Of a stretch of DNA of 64,000 nucleotides, positions 25,177 to 34,658 are shown piece after piece. The stretch spans positions 62,001 through 126,000 of the IMG/VR virus record IMGVR_UViG_3300027996_002186; one strand, written 5' to 3'. The stretch comes from a virus. Within the stretch, counting starts at the first letter, position 1, and each line of letters opens with the position of its first letter. The position numbers and the translations under genes are program-made. The notes under the pieces were generated by a model. It saw only the letters and a list, made by a program, of their open reading frames with translations, was not told the DNA's origin and ran no database searches.

Positions 25177-26079
25177 TTATACTTTTTCGTCAAATAGATA
25201 AAGGTCATATAGTGAATTGCCTTTAACTCTTTTAATATTTTTTAATACATCTCCTGTTATAGAGTCTAATACTTTATAAACTCCTAATTGTGTACCTTTG
25301 TCTGTTAAAACTTTAACTGTATTTCCTGGTTGACCAAGTGCTCCTAAAATAGCAATATATTTATTACCATAAATACTTTTAAGAAAAGACATTCTTAACC
25401 CAACCATATCCTTAATATTATTGATATAAGCATTTTCCATTGGGTTTGTTAAATCTACTTGACTGTCAGCATCTTTAACTTTAATTATAGCGAATTTTCT
25501 ATTTTCATCTCCAATAGTAACCTCTTCTCTACTTTGAATCTTATCTTGTTTAACAAGGTTTTGTTGGTTTCTTCTTATTTCATTGAAATCAGCACGTGCT
25601 ATCATACCACCTCTCATTCCTTTATCATTCATATTGTATCCGTTTGGTGGAAGTCTATAAAATGAACCAGTAAATGTCATTGACAATACTCTATCAGTTC
25701 TAAAAAGTCTCCATATCTTATTAATGTGTCTTTTTTGTGATACTGACCAACCATTTAAGTGCCATCCTCTAAGTAAAGTCTTACCTTTTGATGACCTACC
25801 TAATACCATTGGATATATAACTCTTTCATGGCCAGCAAAATGAGAATCCTTTTCTCCTTTGTAGTTAAGTAAGAATATCATACCATATTTAATAGCTTTA
25901 ATCATTAATTCATCCGAATATTTAACTGGTTCGTTAATAGGAATATTTGCTATATCTCTAACATTCTTTAATGAAAATCTAGGAACAAACTCTTGATTTT
26001 CAATCAAGTCATATTTTTCTTTAATAATAAACTCAACTGGTTTTGTGTTGTAATATGCTCTTACTTGTCTTAAATTCAT
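25177..26079 (-). CDS. WYL-domain-like protein (tentative)
   Basis: 300 residues. The middle (about 65-155) has the layout of a WYL-type ligand-binding domain: MIFLLNYKGEKDSHFAGHER, VIYPMVLGRSSKGKTLLRG, then WRLFRTDRVLSMTFTGSF, comparable to the R-x-F-R-l-D-R-I ending of WYL domains. WYL domains bind nucleotides or ssDNA and regulate transcription or defence systems. No helix-turn-helix is seen. The C-terminal third (GNTVKVLTDKGTQLGVYKVL) is a separate small beta domain. TTTAATATATAA lies 3 nt before its ATG. A structural role cannot be excluded. Confidence 0.4.
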   Translation of the reverse strand: MNLRQVRAYYNTKPVEFIIKEKYDLIENQEFVPRFSLKNVRDIANIPINEPVKYSDELMIKAIKYGMIFLLNYKGEKDSHFAGHERVIYPMVLGRSSKGKTLLRGWHLNGWSVSQKRHINKIWRLFRTDRVLSMTFTGSFYRLPPNGYNMNDKGMRGGMIARADFNEIRRNQQNLVKQDKIQSREEVTIGDENRKFAIIKVKDADSQVDLTNPMENAYINNIKDMVGLRMSFLKSIYGNKYIAILGALGQPGNTVKVLTDKGTQLGVYKVLDSITGDVLKNIKRVKGNSLYDLYLFDEKV

Positions 26080-26082
26080 GTC

Positions 26083-26094
26083 TTATATATTAAA
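26083..26094 (-). promoter_or_regulatory. Promoter motif with 3-nt spacing to the start codon
   Basis: Minus-strand TTTAATATATAA ending 3 nt before the ATG at 26077-26079. Confidence 0.5.
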
Positions 26095-26095
26095 A

Positions 26096-26237
26096 TTAAC
26101 CTTTAGCTAAAAAGGATGAGTTGATGAAATAAATATCTTCCCACTCAGGATCACGACCACTTGTATTTTTTTAGTAGTATATCATAAACATCTGATTTTA
26201 TATCATTACTTTCGTTAAATTTTCTTAGATATTTCAT
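26096..26237 (-). pseudogene. Small gene with a one-base frameshift in an A7 tract
   Basis: An ATG at 26235-26237 overlaps the stop of the methyltransferase gene as ATGA and opens MKYLRKFNESNDIKSDVYD, a copy of the shared N-terminal motif. In this frame it ends at TGA 26151-26153, but removing one A from the seven-A tract at 26166-26172 continues it as RDPEWEDIYFINSSFLAKG to TAA 26096-26098 (about 46 residues). Transcriptional or ribosomal slippage on the A-tract, a sequencing error, or true decay are all possible. Confidence 0.5.
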
Positions 26238-26806
26238 GTCTTAGCAACTATTTCTAACCATTTTGATTGATTATCATAAAGAATTCCTTCCTTTATCTCA
26301 GATGAAACTATCTCAAATTCATTTGATACTAAATCTTCCCAAGTTTCTTTATTAAATATTGTTTTACCTGTTTGTATATCATTTACTAACTTAACAGTAA
26401 ATACTAAATACTCTTTTGTGATTCTACTAATGTCTTTGAATATACTTTGTAATTCTGACTCACTGAAATAGTGAAGTCCTAATCTAGAATAAACTAAATC
26501 AAATGAATTATCAGGAAATGGGAATTTGTTTTTGGTGTCGTGTTTAACACAGTTAATCTTCTGATTAACGTGGTCTACATATTGTTGATTGTTTTCTGTT
26601 CCGAATACTACATATCCTCTTTTTAAGAGTTCTAAAGCATCAGCCCCGTTACCACAAGAAATTTCTAAGATAGAACCACTTGAAATAAGTGATTGTATTT
26701 TCTCTACTAACTCAATATCAGCATTGTCATCTAACTTTAGTAGAGTGTCTTGATTATTTAATTCTTCTTGATTCTCGAATATTTTTCTAGTGAGTAAGTG
26801 TTTCAT
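26234..26806 (-). CDS. Class I SAM-dependent methyltransferase with capsid-targeting-like N-terminus
   Basis: 190 residues starting MKHLLTRKIFENQ, related to the shared motif. SAM-binding motif I is SILEISCGNGADALELLKRG near residue 45, an acidic residue at the end of strand 2 is in VVFGTENN, and FDLVYSRLGLHYF near 102 corresponds to motif IV of type 11 methyltransferases. Substrates of this group are usually small molecules or proteins, not DNA. A TTTATATATAC-like element lies just upstream on the minus strand. Overlaps the following frameshifted small gene by ATGA. The substrate is unknown. Confidence 0.7.
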   Translation of the reverse strand: MKHLLTRKIFENQEELNNQDTLLKLDDNADIELVEKIQSLISSGSILEISCGNGADALELLKRGYVVFGTENNQQYVDHVNQKINCVKHDTKNKFPFPDNSFDLVYSRLGLHYFSESELQSIFKDISRITKEYLVFTVKLVNDIQTGKTIFNKETWEDLVSNEFEIVSSEIKEGILYDNQSKWLEIVAKT

Positions 26807-26822
26807 TAGAGTATATATAAAA

Positions 26823-27545
26823 CTACTCTAATCTTTTTTTAGTTAAGTCAATAGCTTTCTGATTTATATCACATCCAATGAAATCCCTCTTTAGCTCCTT
26901 ACAAACAACAGCACATGTACCGCTTCCTAGGTAAAAATCAGCTACCAAATCACCTTCATCTGACGAAGCTCTTATTATTCTATCAATAAGTTCTTTCGGT
27001 TTCTGTGTATCATATCCAACTCGCTCCTTCTTATCGTTTTGTCCTAGAATATTCATTTTCCATACATCACCAATTACTTTACCGTCTTTGTGATAGTACT
27101 TTTCTTTAGCATAACCTCTTGGTGCACTTTTAGCATAAGGTTCTCTGATTGGGTTGAACTTATAATTGTTACTTTTAGTGAATCGGTATATTATATCATG
27201 TCTTTTTCCAAAATCTAATTTCTTTCTGGGAGCTGTATTGTAATTCCATATGATTTCGTTTCTCATATTATCATACCCGAATATGTCTTCCATTATACAA
27301 CGTATCCAGTGATTGATTTTAGTATCCATTTGTAGGTATATGGTTCCTGTATCCTTTAATACGCGGTGCATCTCCTTTAATCTAGGTATATAGTGTTCTT
27401 CTATATCAGATTTTATGGGTTTTAAGTCTTGGTAGTCTTTGAATTTCCTACCAGTCCCATATAAGATATCTACGTATATCAAATCTATTGAGTTGTCATC
27501 TAATGTTTTTAGTAAATCAAGATTATCTTGGCATGATATGTTCAT
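26823..27545 (-). CDS. DNA adenine methyltransferase-like protein with altered motif IV
   Basis: 240 residues, organised as a beta-class DNA amino-methyltransferase: catalytic motif IV first (YVDILYGTGRKF, Asp26-Tyr29), target-recognition part in the middle, SAM-binding motif I last (ADFYLGSGTCAVVCKEL from residue 202). Such enzymes normally carry D-P-P-Y or D-P-P-F; here the two prolines are Ile-Leu, and motif I is D-F-Y rather than D-P-F. The enzyme may still methylate adenine N6, because Asp and Tyr are kept, or may have changed activity. In phages these protect DNA against restriction. No restriction enzyme partner is adjacent. Confidence 0.75.
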   Translation of the reverse strand: MNISCQDNLDLLKTLDDNSIDLIYVDILYGTGRKFKDYQDLKPIKSDIEEHYIPRLKEMHRVLKDTGTIYLQMDTKINHWIRCIMEDIFGYDNMRNEIIWNYNTAPRKKLDFGKRHDIIYRFTKSNNYKFNPIREPYAKSAPRGYAKEKYYHKDGKVIGDVWKMNILGQNDKKERVGYDTQKPKELIDRIIRASSDEGDLVADFYLGSGTCAVVCKELKRDFIGCDINQKAIDLTKKRLE

Positions 27546-27577
27546 ATTATGTTTATAGTTAAATTATAATTTTTGTT

Positions 27578-27589
27578 TTTTATATATAG
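27578..27589 (+). promoter_or_regulatory. Promoter motif with 4-nt spacing to the start codon
   Basis: TTTTATATATAG ends 4 nt before the ATG at 27594, which fixes that start over an upstream TTG. Confidence 0.45.
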
Positions 27590-27593
27590 TGTT

Positions 27594-27914
27594 ATGAATC
27601 ATATTAAAAAATACGAATCTTTCGATTTTAGTAATACTTTACCAATATCATCTAAATCAGACTTAACAATGTATTATAATTGCAATGTTTGTAATGCTCT
27701 TTGGGAATCATTTAATGATCCTTGTGTTAAGTGTAGATTTTGTGATACGGGTAACATTAAAGAATTGGATGAAGATGGTTACTATGATATGGTTGAGTCA
27801 AGGTTAGAGGATGATGAAGTAGAAGATTTGAGAAGTGAGAGGGAAGATAGTAAAGATAAATTTGTTAATTTATTATCATTAAAAGCAAAAGAGAAGAAAA
27901 AGTATGTCAATTAA
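27594..27914 (+). CDS. Zinc-ribbon protein with capsid-targeting-like N-terminus
   Basis: 106 residues starting MNHIKKYESFDFSN. A zinc ribbon follows: CNVCNALW near residue 32 and CVKCRFC near 47. The C-terminal half is acidic and helical (RLEDDEVEDLRSEREDSKD) and ends in a Lys-rich tail. Zinc ribbons of this type bind nucleic acid or proteins; no function can be assigned. Its last 11 nt overlap the next gene. Confidence 0.5.
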   Translation: MNHIKKYESFDFSNTLPISSKSDLTMYYNCNVCNALWESFNDPCVKCRFCDTGNIKELDEDGYYDMVESRLEDDEVEDLRSEREDSKDKFVNLLSLKAKEKKKYVN

Positions 27915-28614
27915 TAACAGAGAAGATGCTAATAAGTATTATCAAATAATGAATGAGCTTGTTGATGAGTATATCGATAAGTGGAAAATACGTCCTGCTA
28001 AATTGAAAAAGTATCTTTCTCCTGGTTCTAGTAGGTTTAATAGATTTCTAGAAAGAAATAAATTAGGTGATATTAAAGGTGCTGGTACTATACTAACTGA
28101 TATAATTGATGATAGGTTCAGTATGGAGTCTGATGGTGTTCTTACATTTGAGAATCACAAGTTCTTAGAATCTGCTGAATTTAAAATACAATCATTAAAA
28201 CAATGTCTTTATAAAGGTATTGAGAAGGCTGATATTAAAATGGAAAAAATAATAGCTGATTATCACGATACTAATTTAGGTGAAATAGATGTTGTTGATT
28301 CTGATAAACATTTATTTAAAATTTCTTCTTGGGGAAATGATGGTTCCAATATTGTCATTTATTCAAAAGAGGATATTGATTTAATAGTAAGTAATATGAT
28401 AGACCATTTATTTGATGAATTGTCTAAAAATAAAGTTGAATTAACTGATTCAATTTCTATTGATCTTTCTGATTTGATTAAAAAAGAAAATTTTGAAGAT
28501 AAAATGAATTCAATTTTTAATAAAGAATTTTCAACAAAGGTTATTACTGATTGTTTAGGTGAAGAATGTCAGTTTGATGGTGAATTAAATGGATTTTTAC
28601 TATGGTCTATGTAA
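27904..28614 (+). CDS. Hypothetical protein (236 aa)
   Basis: Not recognised. Mostly helical and acidic; the N-terminal part (VDEYIDKWKIRPAKLKKYL, GSSRFNRFLERNKLGDIKG) has the look of a small helical domain, and the C-terminus has no Cys or catalytic signature. It overlaps the zinc-ribbon gene by 11 nt and is the last gene before the tail-fibre cluster. Confidence 0.5.
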   Translation: MSINNREDANKYYQIMNELVDEYIDKWKIRPAKLKKYLSPGSSRFNRFLERNKLGDIKGAGTILTDIIDDRFSMESDGVLTFENHKFLESAEFKIQSLKQCLYKGIEKADIKMEKIIADYHDTNLGEIDVVDSDKHLFKISSWGNDGSNIVIYSKEDIDLIVSNMIDHLFDELSKNKVELTDSISIDLSDLIKKENFEDKMNSIFNKEFSTKVITDCLGEECQFDGELNGFLLWSM

Positions 28615-28693
28615 AACATGTAACATCATGATACCACTTTAACTATAATTTCGTATTTATATTTATCTTAATATACCATTAATAGATTTAAAA

Positions 28694-28705
28694 TTTAATA
28701 TATAA
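28694..28705 (+). promoter_or_regulatory. Late-type promoter motif for the fibre cluster
   Basis: TTTAATATATAA, 20 nt upstream of the ATG at 28726, with an A/G-rich leader. Confidence 0.55.
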
Positions 28706-28725
28706 AAGAAAGAAATTAGTATTTT

Positions 28726-29757
28726 ATGTCTGTCACTGGTACATATAGTCCTCCTGGTGGAGGTCCTCCTTATGGAGGTAGCGCTTCGGCTGAGAGTTGG
28801 TCTGATTTGGATGATTTACTTATTCGTATGCCTGATAATACGGCTAACTTAATAGTAGCTAAGAATATTAGAGATTCTGTTTACACTTTATGGGATAGAA
28901 TTGATACTGTTGAGGTAATAGCAGCTTCTGCGGGTTCGGCATCTTCTTTTTTCCAAAATACAGAATCTACACCAATTACAGTTGGTGGTATACCATCAGG
29001 AACTTCGTTTCCGACACCAACTAATATGCAAGATATGTGGGATCAATTACTTTATCCATATGTTGGACCAAGTTCTGGATTTTCACCATCATCTTTATCA
29101 AGAGAATTTGGTACACCTTTAGCGGTAACATTGAATTGGTCTGTTGTGAAAAATAGTGATCCAATTACAGTTATAACTGTTGATGGTGTTGCTCAAATAC
29201 CCACCGGTAATTCACAAGTTGGTACAAAAACAGATTCAACTGGTACACATAGCTTAACACCCGGAGTTACTGAAACTAATGTATTTGCTATGTCTGCTTA
29301 TGATGGTACATCTACTACAAATTCAAATTATACATTAACATGGAAAAATAGAATATTTTGGGGATATATTGACCTTGCTTCTATTGATAATCCAAATCTA
29401 ACTACAAATCCAGGATCACAGTCAATAGTAGCATCACTTTGTACCGATACTGCTATAAAGTCATTGACTGGAGCAAATGCAAATGGGTCTATGTTAGGTA
29501 GTGAATTAGCAATTAGTAAAAATAAAACATATACGGGAATAGATGGTGATGGTAAATATTTAATATTTGCTTGGCCTAGTAATGTGAGTGGTGCGTTGAT
29601 ACCATCATTTAGTGTTAATGGATTGCCTAATACGGCATTTACGAGAGTTAGGACCGCGTCAGCTTTTGTAAACTCAAATGGATTTAGTGGCACAAATTAT
29701 GAAGTGTGGGTTAGTAATACATTACAAAACTCACCATTAAATATAATAATAAGTTAA
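28726..29757 (+). CDS. Tail fibre or baseplate structural protein
   Basis: 343 residues. A Gly/Pro-rich start (TGTYSPPGGGPPYGG), a short helix, then beta-rich Ser/Thr/Asn-rich domains: TPTNMQDMWDQLLYPYVGPS near residue 104 and Ig-like segments with NWSVVKNSD and TYTGIDGDGKYLIFAWPS. The composition and the YVGPSS-FSPSS pattern are typical of phage fibre or adhesin modules. First of five consecutive plus-strand genes of the same character; 11 nt separate it from the next. Role in host recognition is inferred from context. Confidence 0.6.
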   Translation: MSVTGTYSPPGGGPPYGGSASAESWSDLDDLLIRMPDNTANLIVAKNIRDSVYTLWDRIDTVEVIAASAGSASSFFQNTESTPITVGGIPSGTSFPTPTNMQDMWDQLLYPYVGPSSGFSPSSLSREFGTPLAVTLNWSVVKNSDPITVITVDGVAQIPTGNSQVGTKTDSTGTHSLTPGVTETNVFAMSAYDGTSTTNSNYTLTWKNRIFWGYIDLASIDNPNLTTNPGSQSIVASLCTDTAIKSLTGANANGSMLGSELAISKNKTYTGIDGDGKYLIFAWPSNVSGALIPSFSVNGLPNTAFTRVRTASAFVNSNGFSGTNYEVWVSNTLQNSPLNIIIS

Positions 29758-29768
29758 ATATATAGAAT

Positions 29769-31391
29769 ATGGCACAAAACATAGGTACATTAGTTTCATC
29801 AGCAATCAGACCCAATGATTCATTAGATCCAATTGCGTCAGCTTTTTCTAGTGAGATAAAAGGTGGATTACATACAGTGGTATCAAGTGGTGATAGAGAT
29901 GATACTATATTTGAGAGAAGAGAATGGGGTATGATGTGTTACATTATCAATGATAAAAAAACATATCAATTAGAGTATAATTATGCGGATACTGATATAA
30001 TGAACAACTCTAATTGGATTGAATTTAGTGGATCTGGTGGAGGTGGTGGAAGCGAATGGGTTGATTCTGTGTTTTCAGTTTTGTTAACTGAGCCAACGAT
30101 AGGGCCCGGGTCACCAACAAGTGGTGATAGATATTTAGTAGGTACTAAACCCACCGATGTCGTTTCTGGTACTAATTGGTCAGTTATATCTCCTGGATTT
30201 GTAGCTGAGTGGAATTCAGCTTTAATGTCTTGGGATATCACATATCCAACTGAGGGTATGTCTGTTAGGGTAGATGATGAAGATAATTCCATTTATAAAT
30301 ATGAAACGGATGGTGGATTAAATAATTATCCGAATGGAACTTGGGAAAAGGAAAAATTAGGACAAGTTAGATCAATAGATGCTAATTTCACCGGAGGGTT
30401 TAGTTATTCAACAACATCTGATCCTGAATTTTCAGGATATATAAAAGATATGTTATTCCTTACCAAATTTGATACAGTTAATTCCGGAGTAACAGCTTCA
30501 TTGGATGTAAATGGATTGGGTAATGTTTTAATAAAAAAATCAACATCGGGTGGTGTTATAAACTTAAACCCATTTGATATAAAAACAGACATTGTTTATA
30601 GTTTAGTTTATGATGGTACATATTTTCAATTAAACAAACCTTCAAATGATGATTTATTTAATGTTAAATATTATATAGAACCTACTGATTATATAGTTGT
30701 TCCTCAATATTATCAATATTGGGTTTATGGAGATTTAACCATTGATGGTTGGATGGAAAATTACGGACAAGTTGTTATCGCTAATGGTTCACTTATTAAC
30801 ACTGGAACTTTTTCCAATTTTGGATCCTTATCATTTATTAGTTTTGACTCTGGAACTGGATCAACCCCATCAGTAACATCATATTCTGATACAGACACGA
30901 TAGATTTTGATATTTTTGTAGCACCACTTGGTCCCTCGGTATCAGCTTTCATTAAAAATGATTCACTAACGGCTTCACACTTAAACACTGGATCTTCCGG
31001 TGGAGCAACTGCTGGATATGTATTATCTGTTGATGAATCAGGATTATTTAACTGGAAAGGCGGAGGAGGAGGAGCTTTATCGTATTCTGATAAAAGTTAT
31101 GTAATGAGTACTAATACTAGTGGTGACGGTTCACCTACTGGATTGGTTATATCAAATACACCTCTTGTAAATTCTTATGTTGGTGTTTTTATAAATGGTC
31201 AAGAATTTCAAGTTGGTTTTGGTACAACTTCTAGCGTTCCATGTTATTTTAGTGATGATGGTGGAACAACTGCTAAAACATCAACTTCACCTAATAATGT
31301 ACAGATAGGTGACGAATTATATTGGAATGGAGTTGTAGTTGGAATGGATTTATTCACTACTTGGAGGATTTCATTATTTTATCAAGAATAA
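29769..31391 (+). CDS. Tail fibre protein
   Basis: 540 residues. The N-terminal part (1-90) may attach the fibre (IRPNDSLDPIASAFSSEIKG is a common start in phage fibres). Middle domains are separated by poly-Gly linkers (GSGGGGGSEW, WKGGGGGAL). The last about 110 residues form a domain with VFINGQEF, CYFSDDGGTT and GDELYWNG, which recurs at the end of the next gene, indicating a shared, probably trimerising or receptor-binding, tip. No chaperone domain is seen. Confidence 0.7.
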   Translation: MAQNIGTLVSSAIRPNDSLDPIASAFSSEIKGGLHTVVSSGDRDDTIFERREWGMMCYIINDKKTYQLEYNYADTDIMNNSNWIEFSGSGGGGGSEWVDSVFSVLLTEPTIGPGSPTSGDRYLVGTKPTDVVSGTNWSVISPGFVAEWNSALMSWDITYPTEGMSVRVDDEDNSIYKYETDGGLNNYPNGTWEKEKLGQVRSIDANFTGGFSYSTTSDPEFSGYIKDMLFLTKFDTVNSGVTASLDVNGLGNVLIKKSTSGGVINLNPFDIKTDIVYSLVYDGTYFQLNKPSNDDLFNVKYYIEPTDYIVVPQYYQYWVYGDLTIDGWMENYGQVVIANGSLINTGTFSNFGSLSFISFDSGTGSTPSVTSYSDTDTIDFDIFVAPLGPSVSAFIKNDSLTASHLNTGSSGGATAGYVLSVDESGLFNWKGGGGGALSYSDKSYVMSTNTSGDGSPTGLVISNTPLVNSYVGVFINGQEFQVGFGTTSSVPCYFSDDGGTTAKTSTSPNNVQIGDELYWNGVVVGMDLFTTWRISLFYQE

Positions 31392-31433
31392 ATTGAGAAT
31401 AAACAAAACATAGATATATAATTAAGTTTCATA

Positions 31434-31445
31434 TTTAATATATAA
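31434..31445 (+). promoter_or_regulatory. Late-type promoter motif for the large fibre gene
   Basis: TTTAATATATAA, 24 nt upstream of the ATG at 31470. Confidence 0.55.
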
Positions 31446-31469
31446 TCTAAGAAAAATTAAAAATGAAGA

Positions 31470-34400
31470 ATGGCATTATTAGATGGTAAGCAAATGAGAG
31501 ATAACTCACTCTCATTAGATAAATTAAATGGATCCAGTGGTTTAGTTACTTTCACTTCTGCAACAATGAGTTTTTCTACGGGTGCTTTTTTAAGAACATC
31601 CGATGATAATATTTTAGATGGATTAGATGTTGTTAATAAAAATTATGTTGATTCTGTTTCATCTGGATTAAATCCAAAAGAATCTTCTACTGCTATTTAT
31701 GAGGATGACGTTGCATCAGAGACAGGATATGTATATAATAATGGTGCTTCTGGAGTTGGAGCTACATTAACATTTACAAACGTTAATAGTCTTGATTTTG
31801 ATGGTGTTACACTATCTGTAACCTCACCACTAACAAGAGTTATTATAAATTCTAACACAGACACATTTGTGAATGGTATTTATGATGTTACTAGTTTGAC
31901 AGTACTTACAAGATCTACTGACTTTGATGGTTCTCCATCTCAAGAGGTTGATGGTGGTGAATATTCATTCGTTACGGAAGGTAGTTTATATGCTGATACA
32001 GGATGGGTTGTTTCCTCTCCTAATAGCACAGCTACAATAGGAACAACTCCAATTATTTGGACTCAATTCTCATCTGCTGGTGTTGTACAAGCTGGATCTG
32101 GATTAACAAAAACCGGTAACACATTAAATGTTGGATCTGGAACAGGATTATCAGCATCATCAACAGAAGTTTTTCTTGAAGATACATCCGTTACTCCTAC
32201 TACTTATGGTGCTGATGATACAATACCAACATTTACAGTAGATCAACAAGGTAGATTAACATCAGCGAGTGATGTTACGATTGATATAACGGCATCTCAA
32301 GTAAATGATTTTACATCCGCTTCAGAAACAGCTATCTTTACAGATGCGAATTTTGTGGATGGTATAACAGTCACATTCTCAGTAACACCTGGGTCCGATA
32401 TTACTGCTGAAGTAGTTGATGGTTCGTTAGGAACTGTTAAACTTGATGCTAGTGGTGGAGCAACTGCTGGTTATTCTTTACTATCAAACGGAACAGGATT
32501 TGATTGGGTTCTTAACGCAGGAGACATATCAGCAGTTACTGCTGGAGCCGGATTAACTGGTGGTGGTTCGTCAGGAGCGGTTTCATTATCTGTTAATGTT
32601 TCTAATGGTTTAAATTTAGATGGCGATGATGTTGAATTAGGTGGTACATTAGATAAGACAACAACAATAGATACTGATGGTAATGTTTTAGATATAACAA
32701 ATGTGGCTGATTCATACACTTTGATGAAAAATCAGAACCTAGCGGATAAATCTGGTACATTTAGTACACTTTCTATTGGTTCTGATATTGATAATGGTAT
32801 TTCGGAACCTTCGACTAATAGAGTTGATGATTTACAAGTGGAAGCAGACTCAGTTTATATCATCGGCGCGAGTGATAGTAGTAATTTAGGATTTTTAAAT
32901 ATAAATAAAGAACAAGGTACTTTAGGCGTAGATGCACCTGGAGGACAATCATCAATTAACATATTGGCAACTCAGATGTTAGTAGGTGATACTTTAAATC
33001 TAACAGGTTTAAAGTATCAAGCTGATTACTCATCTAACTATACTGATCGTTCTTTAGTTGATAAAGAATATGTTGATGATGCTATTTCAATAGTTACTGG
33101 ATCAGATATCGATGAAGTTACTGCTGGTGCTGGTTTAAGTGGAGGTGGTACTCAAGGAGTTGTTACTTTAGATGTTAATGTTAATGCTGACTCTATGGAG
33201 ATAGTAACTGATGTTATTAGATTAAAAAATACTATTACAGGAGATAGAACATTTGCTGATTCGGTTATCGTATCAGGAAACTTAACAATTGCTGGAACAG
33301 CAACTTATGTAAATACAGAAAATCTTTATGTAGTTGATAATACTATTACATTGAACGCTACTTATAGTGGTTCTCCATCAGCAGTACCTTATTCAGGTAT
33401 CGAAATTAACTTAGGTGATGGTACATATTCTACATTTTTACACGAAGAATCAACTGGGTATTTTGTTGGTGGTGTTTCTGGATCAGAATCAGCATTTATA
33501 CAAGAAGCTGGTACAGGATTAACAAAAACTGGTAATGCACTATCTGCTGATTTAACAGAAATTGCTGAATCAACACAAGGTGCTGGATTAACAGCAAGTG
33601 CCGGTGTTATTAATGTTGGTCAAGGAACTGGTATTACAGTAAATGTTGATGATGTGGCAATTGATTTTGTTTCAATCACTGGTAATGGTTTAACACAATC
33701 GGGTGGAGTTATTAATGTTGATGTTGATAATACAACAATTCAAATTGTAAATGGTGAATTAGTCGCTACTACATTGGGTGATATACAAGGAGTTACTGCT
33801 GGTGCTGGTTTAAGTGGAGGAGGTGATTCTGGATTTGTTACTTTAGATGTTAATCTTGGAGTTGATGGTGGTTTAACATTCTCTAGTGATGATATAGTAG
33901 TTGATGAGGCTAACTTTAATTATACGATAATAAATACTAACTTACAAGGAAATGGTTTAACTGCAAATGGTGTAGTTCTTGACGTAAATACTGGAAATGG
34001 TTTAACAATCAATTCTGATGTTGTTGAAGCTGACTTATTATCTAATGGAGGTTTAACATTCTCTAGTGGCCAAATTGAAGTATCTGTTGATAATAGTACA
34101 ATAACAATTATAGATGGTGAATTAGTTGCTTCTGCACAAGGAGATATTACGGGAGTTACAGCCGGATCTGGTTTAAGTGGAGGTGGTAATTCTGGATTCT
34201 TACAGATGGATGCTGATATTACCGCACAAGGTGGTTTAACATTCTCAGGAGTTATTGTTGATAACAACAGCACTTTACAAGTTGAAACTGATGGTACAAC
34301 TATAACAGTTAATGCAAGTGGTCAATTAGAAGCAATTGGTACAACAGCTCAACCAGTTTATAATCAAATGAATGAAACTTCTGTATTAACTACACCAAAC

Positions 34401-34658
34401 ACTGATAATGTTAGTACACAAATTGCTATCGCGAACCCACCATCTAAATATTCAAGAGTACAAGTATTTGTTAATGGACAATTACAAAACTTGGGTGATA
34501 ATAACACAACCAAAGATTGTTACTTTAGAGATTCTGGTAATACAACAACTAGAGCAATAAGTCTTATAGTTGCTACTGATGTTCTTTATTGGAATGGGGC
34601 AATTGCTGGATTTAACTTAACAACTACTGATACAATTTCTCTTTCTTACGAAACATAA
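31470..34658 (+). CDS. Large repetitive tail fibre protein
   Basis: 1062 residues of Ser/Thr/Gly/Asn-rich beta repeats. Four long repeats carry VTAGAGLSGGG (DNA copies near 32533, 33115, 33793 and 34153), along with many shorter NGLT and GNGLTQSGGVINV units, as in elongated fibre shafts. The N-terminus (LLDGKQMRDNSLSLDKLNG) is a typical phage fibre attachment motif. The C-terminal about 100 residues (VFVNGQLQN, CYFRDSGNTTT, DVLYWNGAIAG) match the end of the preceding fibre. Internal repeats make the length prone to variation by recombination. Own promoter and terminator. Confidence 0.8.
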   Translation: MALLDGKQMRDNSLSLDKLNGSSGLVTFTSATMSFSTGAFLRTSDDNILDGLDVVNKNYVDSVSSGLNPKESSTAIYEDDVASETGYVYNNGASGVGATLTFTNVNSLDFDGVTLSVTSPLTRVIINSNTDTFVNGIYDVTSLTVLTRSTDFDGSPSQEVDGGEYSFVTEGSLYADTGWVVSSPNSTATIGTTPIIWTQFSSAGVVQAGSGLTKTGNTLNVGSGTGLSASSTEVFLEDTSVTPTTYGADDTIPTFTVDQQGRLTSASDVTIDITASQVNDFTSASETAIFTDANFVDGITVTFSVTPGSDITAEVVDGSLGTVKLDASGGATAGYSLLSNGTGFDWVLNAGDISAVTAGAGLTGGGSSGAVSLSVNVSNGLNLDGDDVELGGTLDKTTTIDTDGNVLDITNVADSYTLMKNQNLADKSGTFSTLSIGSDIDNGISEPSTNRVDDLQVEADSVYIIGASDSSNLGFLNINKEQGTLGVDAPGGQSSINILATQMLVGDTLNLTGLKYQADYSSNYTDRSLVDKEYVDDAISIVTGSDIDEVTAGAGLSGGGTQGVVTLDVNVNADSMEIVTDVIRLKNTITGDRTFADSVIVSGNLTIAGTATYVNTENLYVVDNTITLNATYSGSPSAVPYSGIEINLGDGTYSTFLHEESTGYFVGGVSGSESAFIQEAGTGLTKTGNALSADLTEIAESTQGAGLTASAGVINVGQGTGITVNVDDVAIDFVSITGNGLTQSGGVINVDVDNTTIQIVNGELVATTLGDIQGVTAGAGLSGGGDSGFVTLDVNLGVDGGLTFSSDDIVVDEANFNYTIINTNLQGNGLTANGVVLDVNTGNGLTINSDVVEADLLSNGGLTFSSGQIEVSVDNSTITIIDGELVASAQGDITGVTAGSGLSGGGNSGFLQMDADITAQGGLTFSGVIVDNNSTLQVETDGTTITVNASGQLEAIGTTAQPVYNQMNETSVLTTPNTDNVSTQIAIANPPSKYSRVQVFVNGQLQNLGDNNTTKDCYFRDSGNTTTRAISLIVATDVLYWNGAIAGFNLTTTDTISLSYET

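Noticed and set aside
31470-34658. Regular DNA repeats as a CRISPR array
   Set aside because: Repeats lie in an open frame, vary in sequence and spacing, and encode Gly/Ser-rich fibre units.
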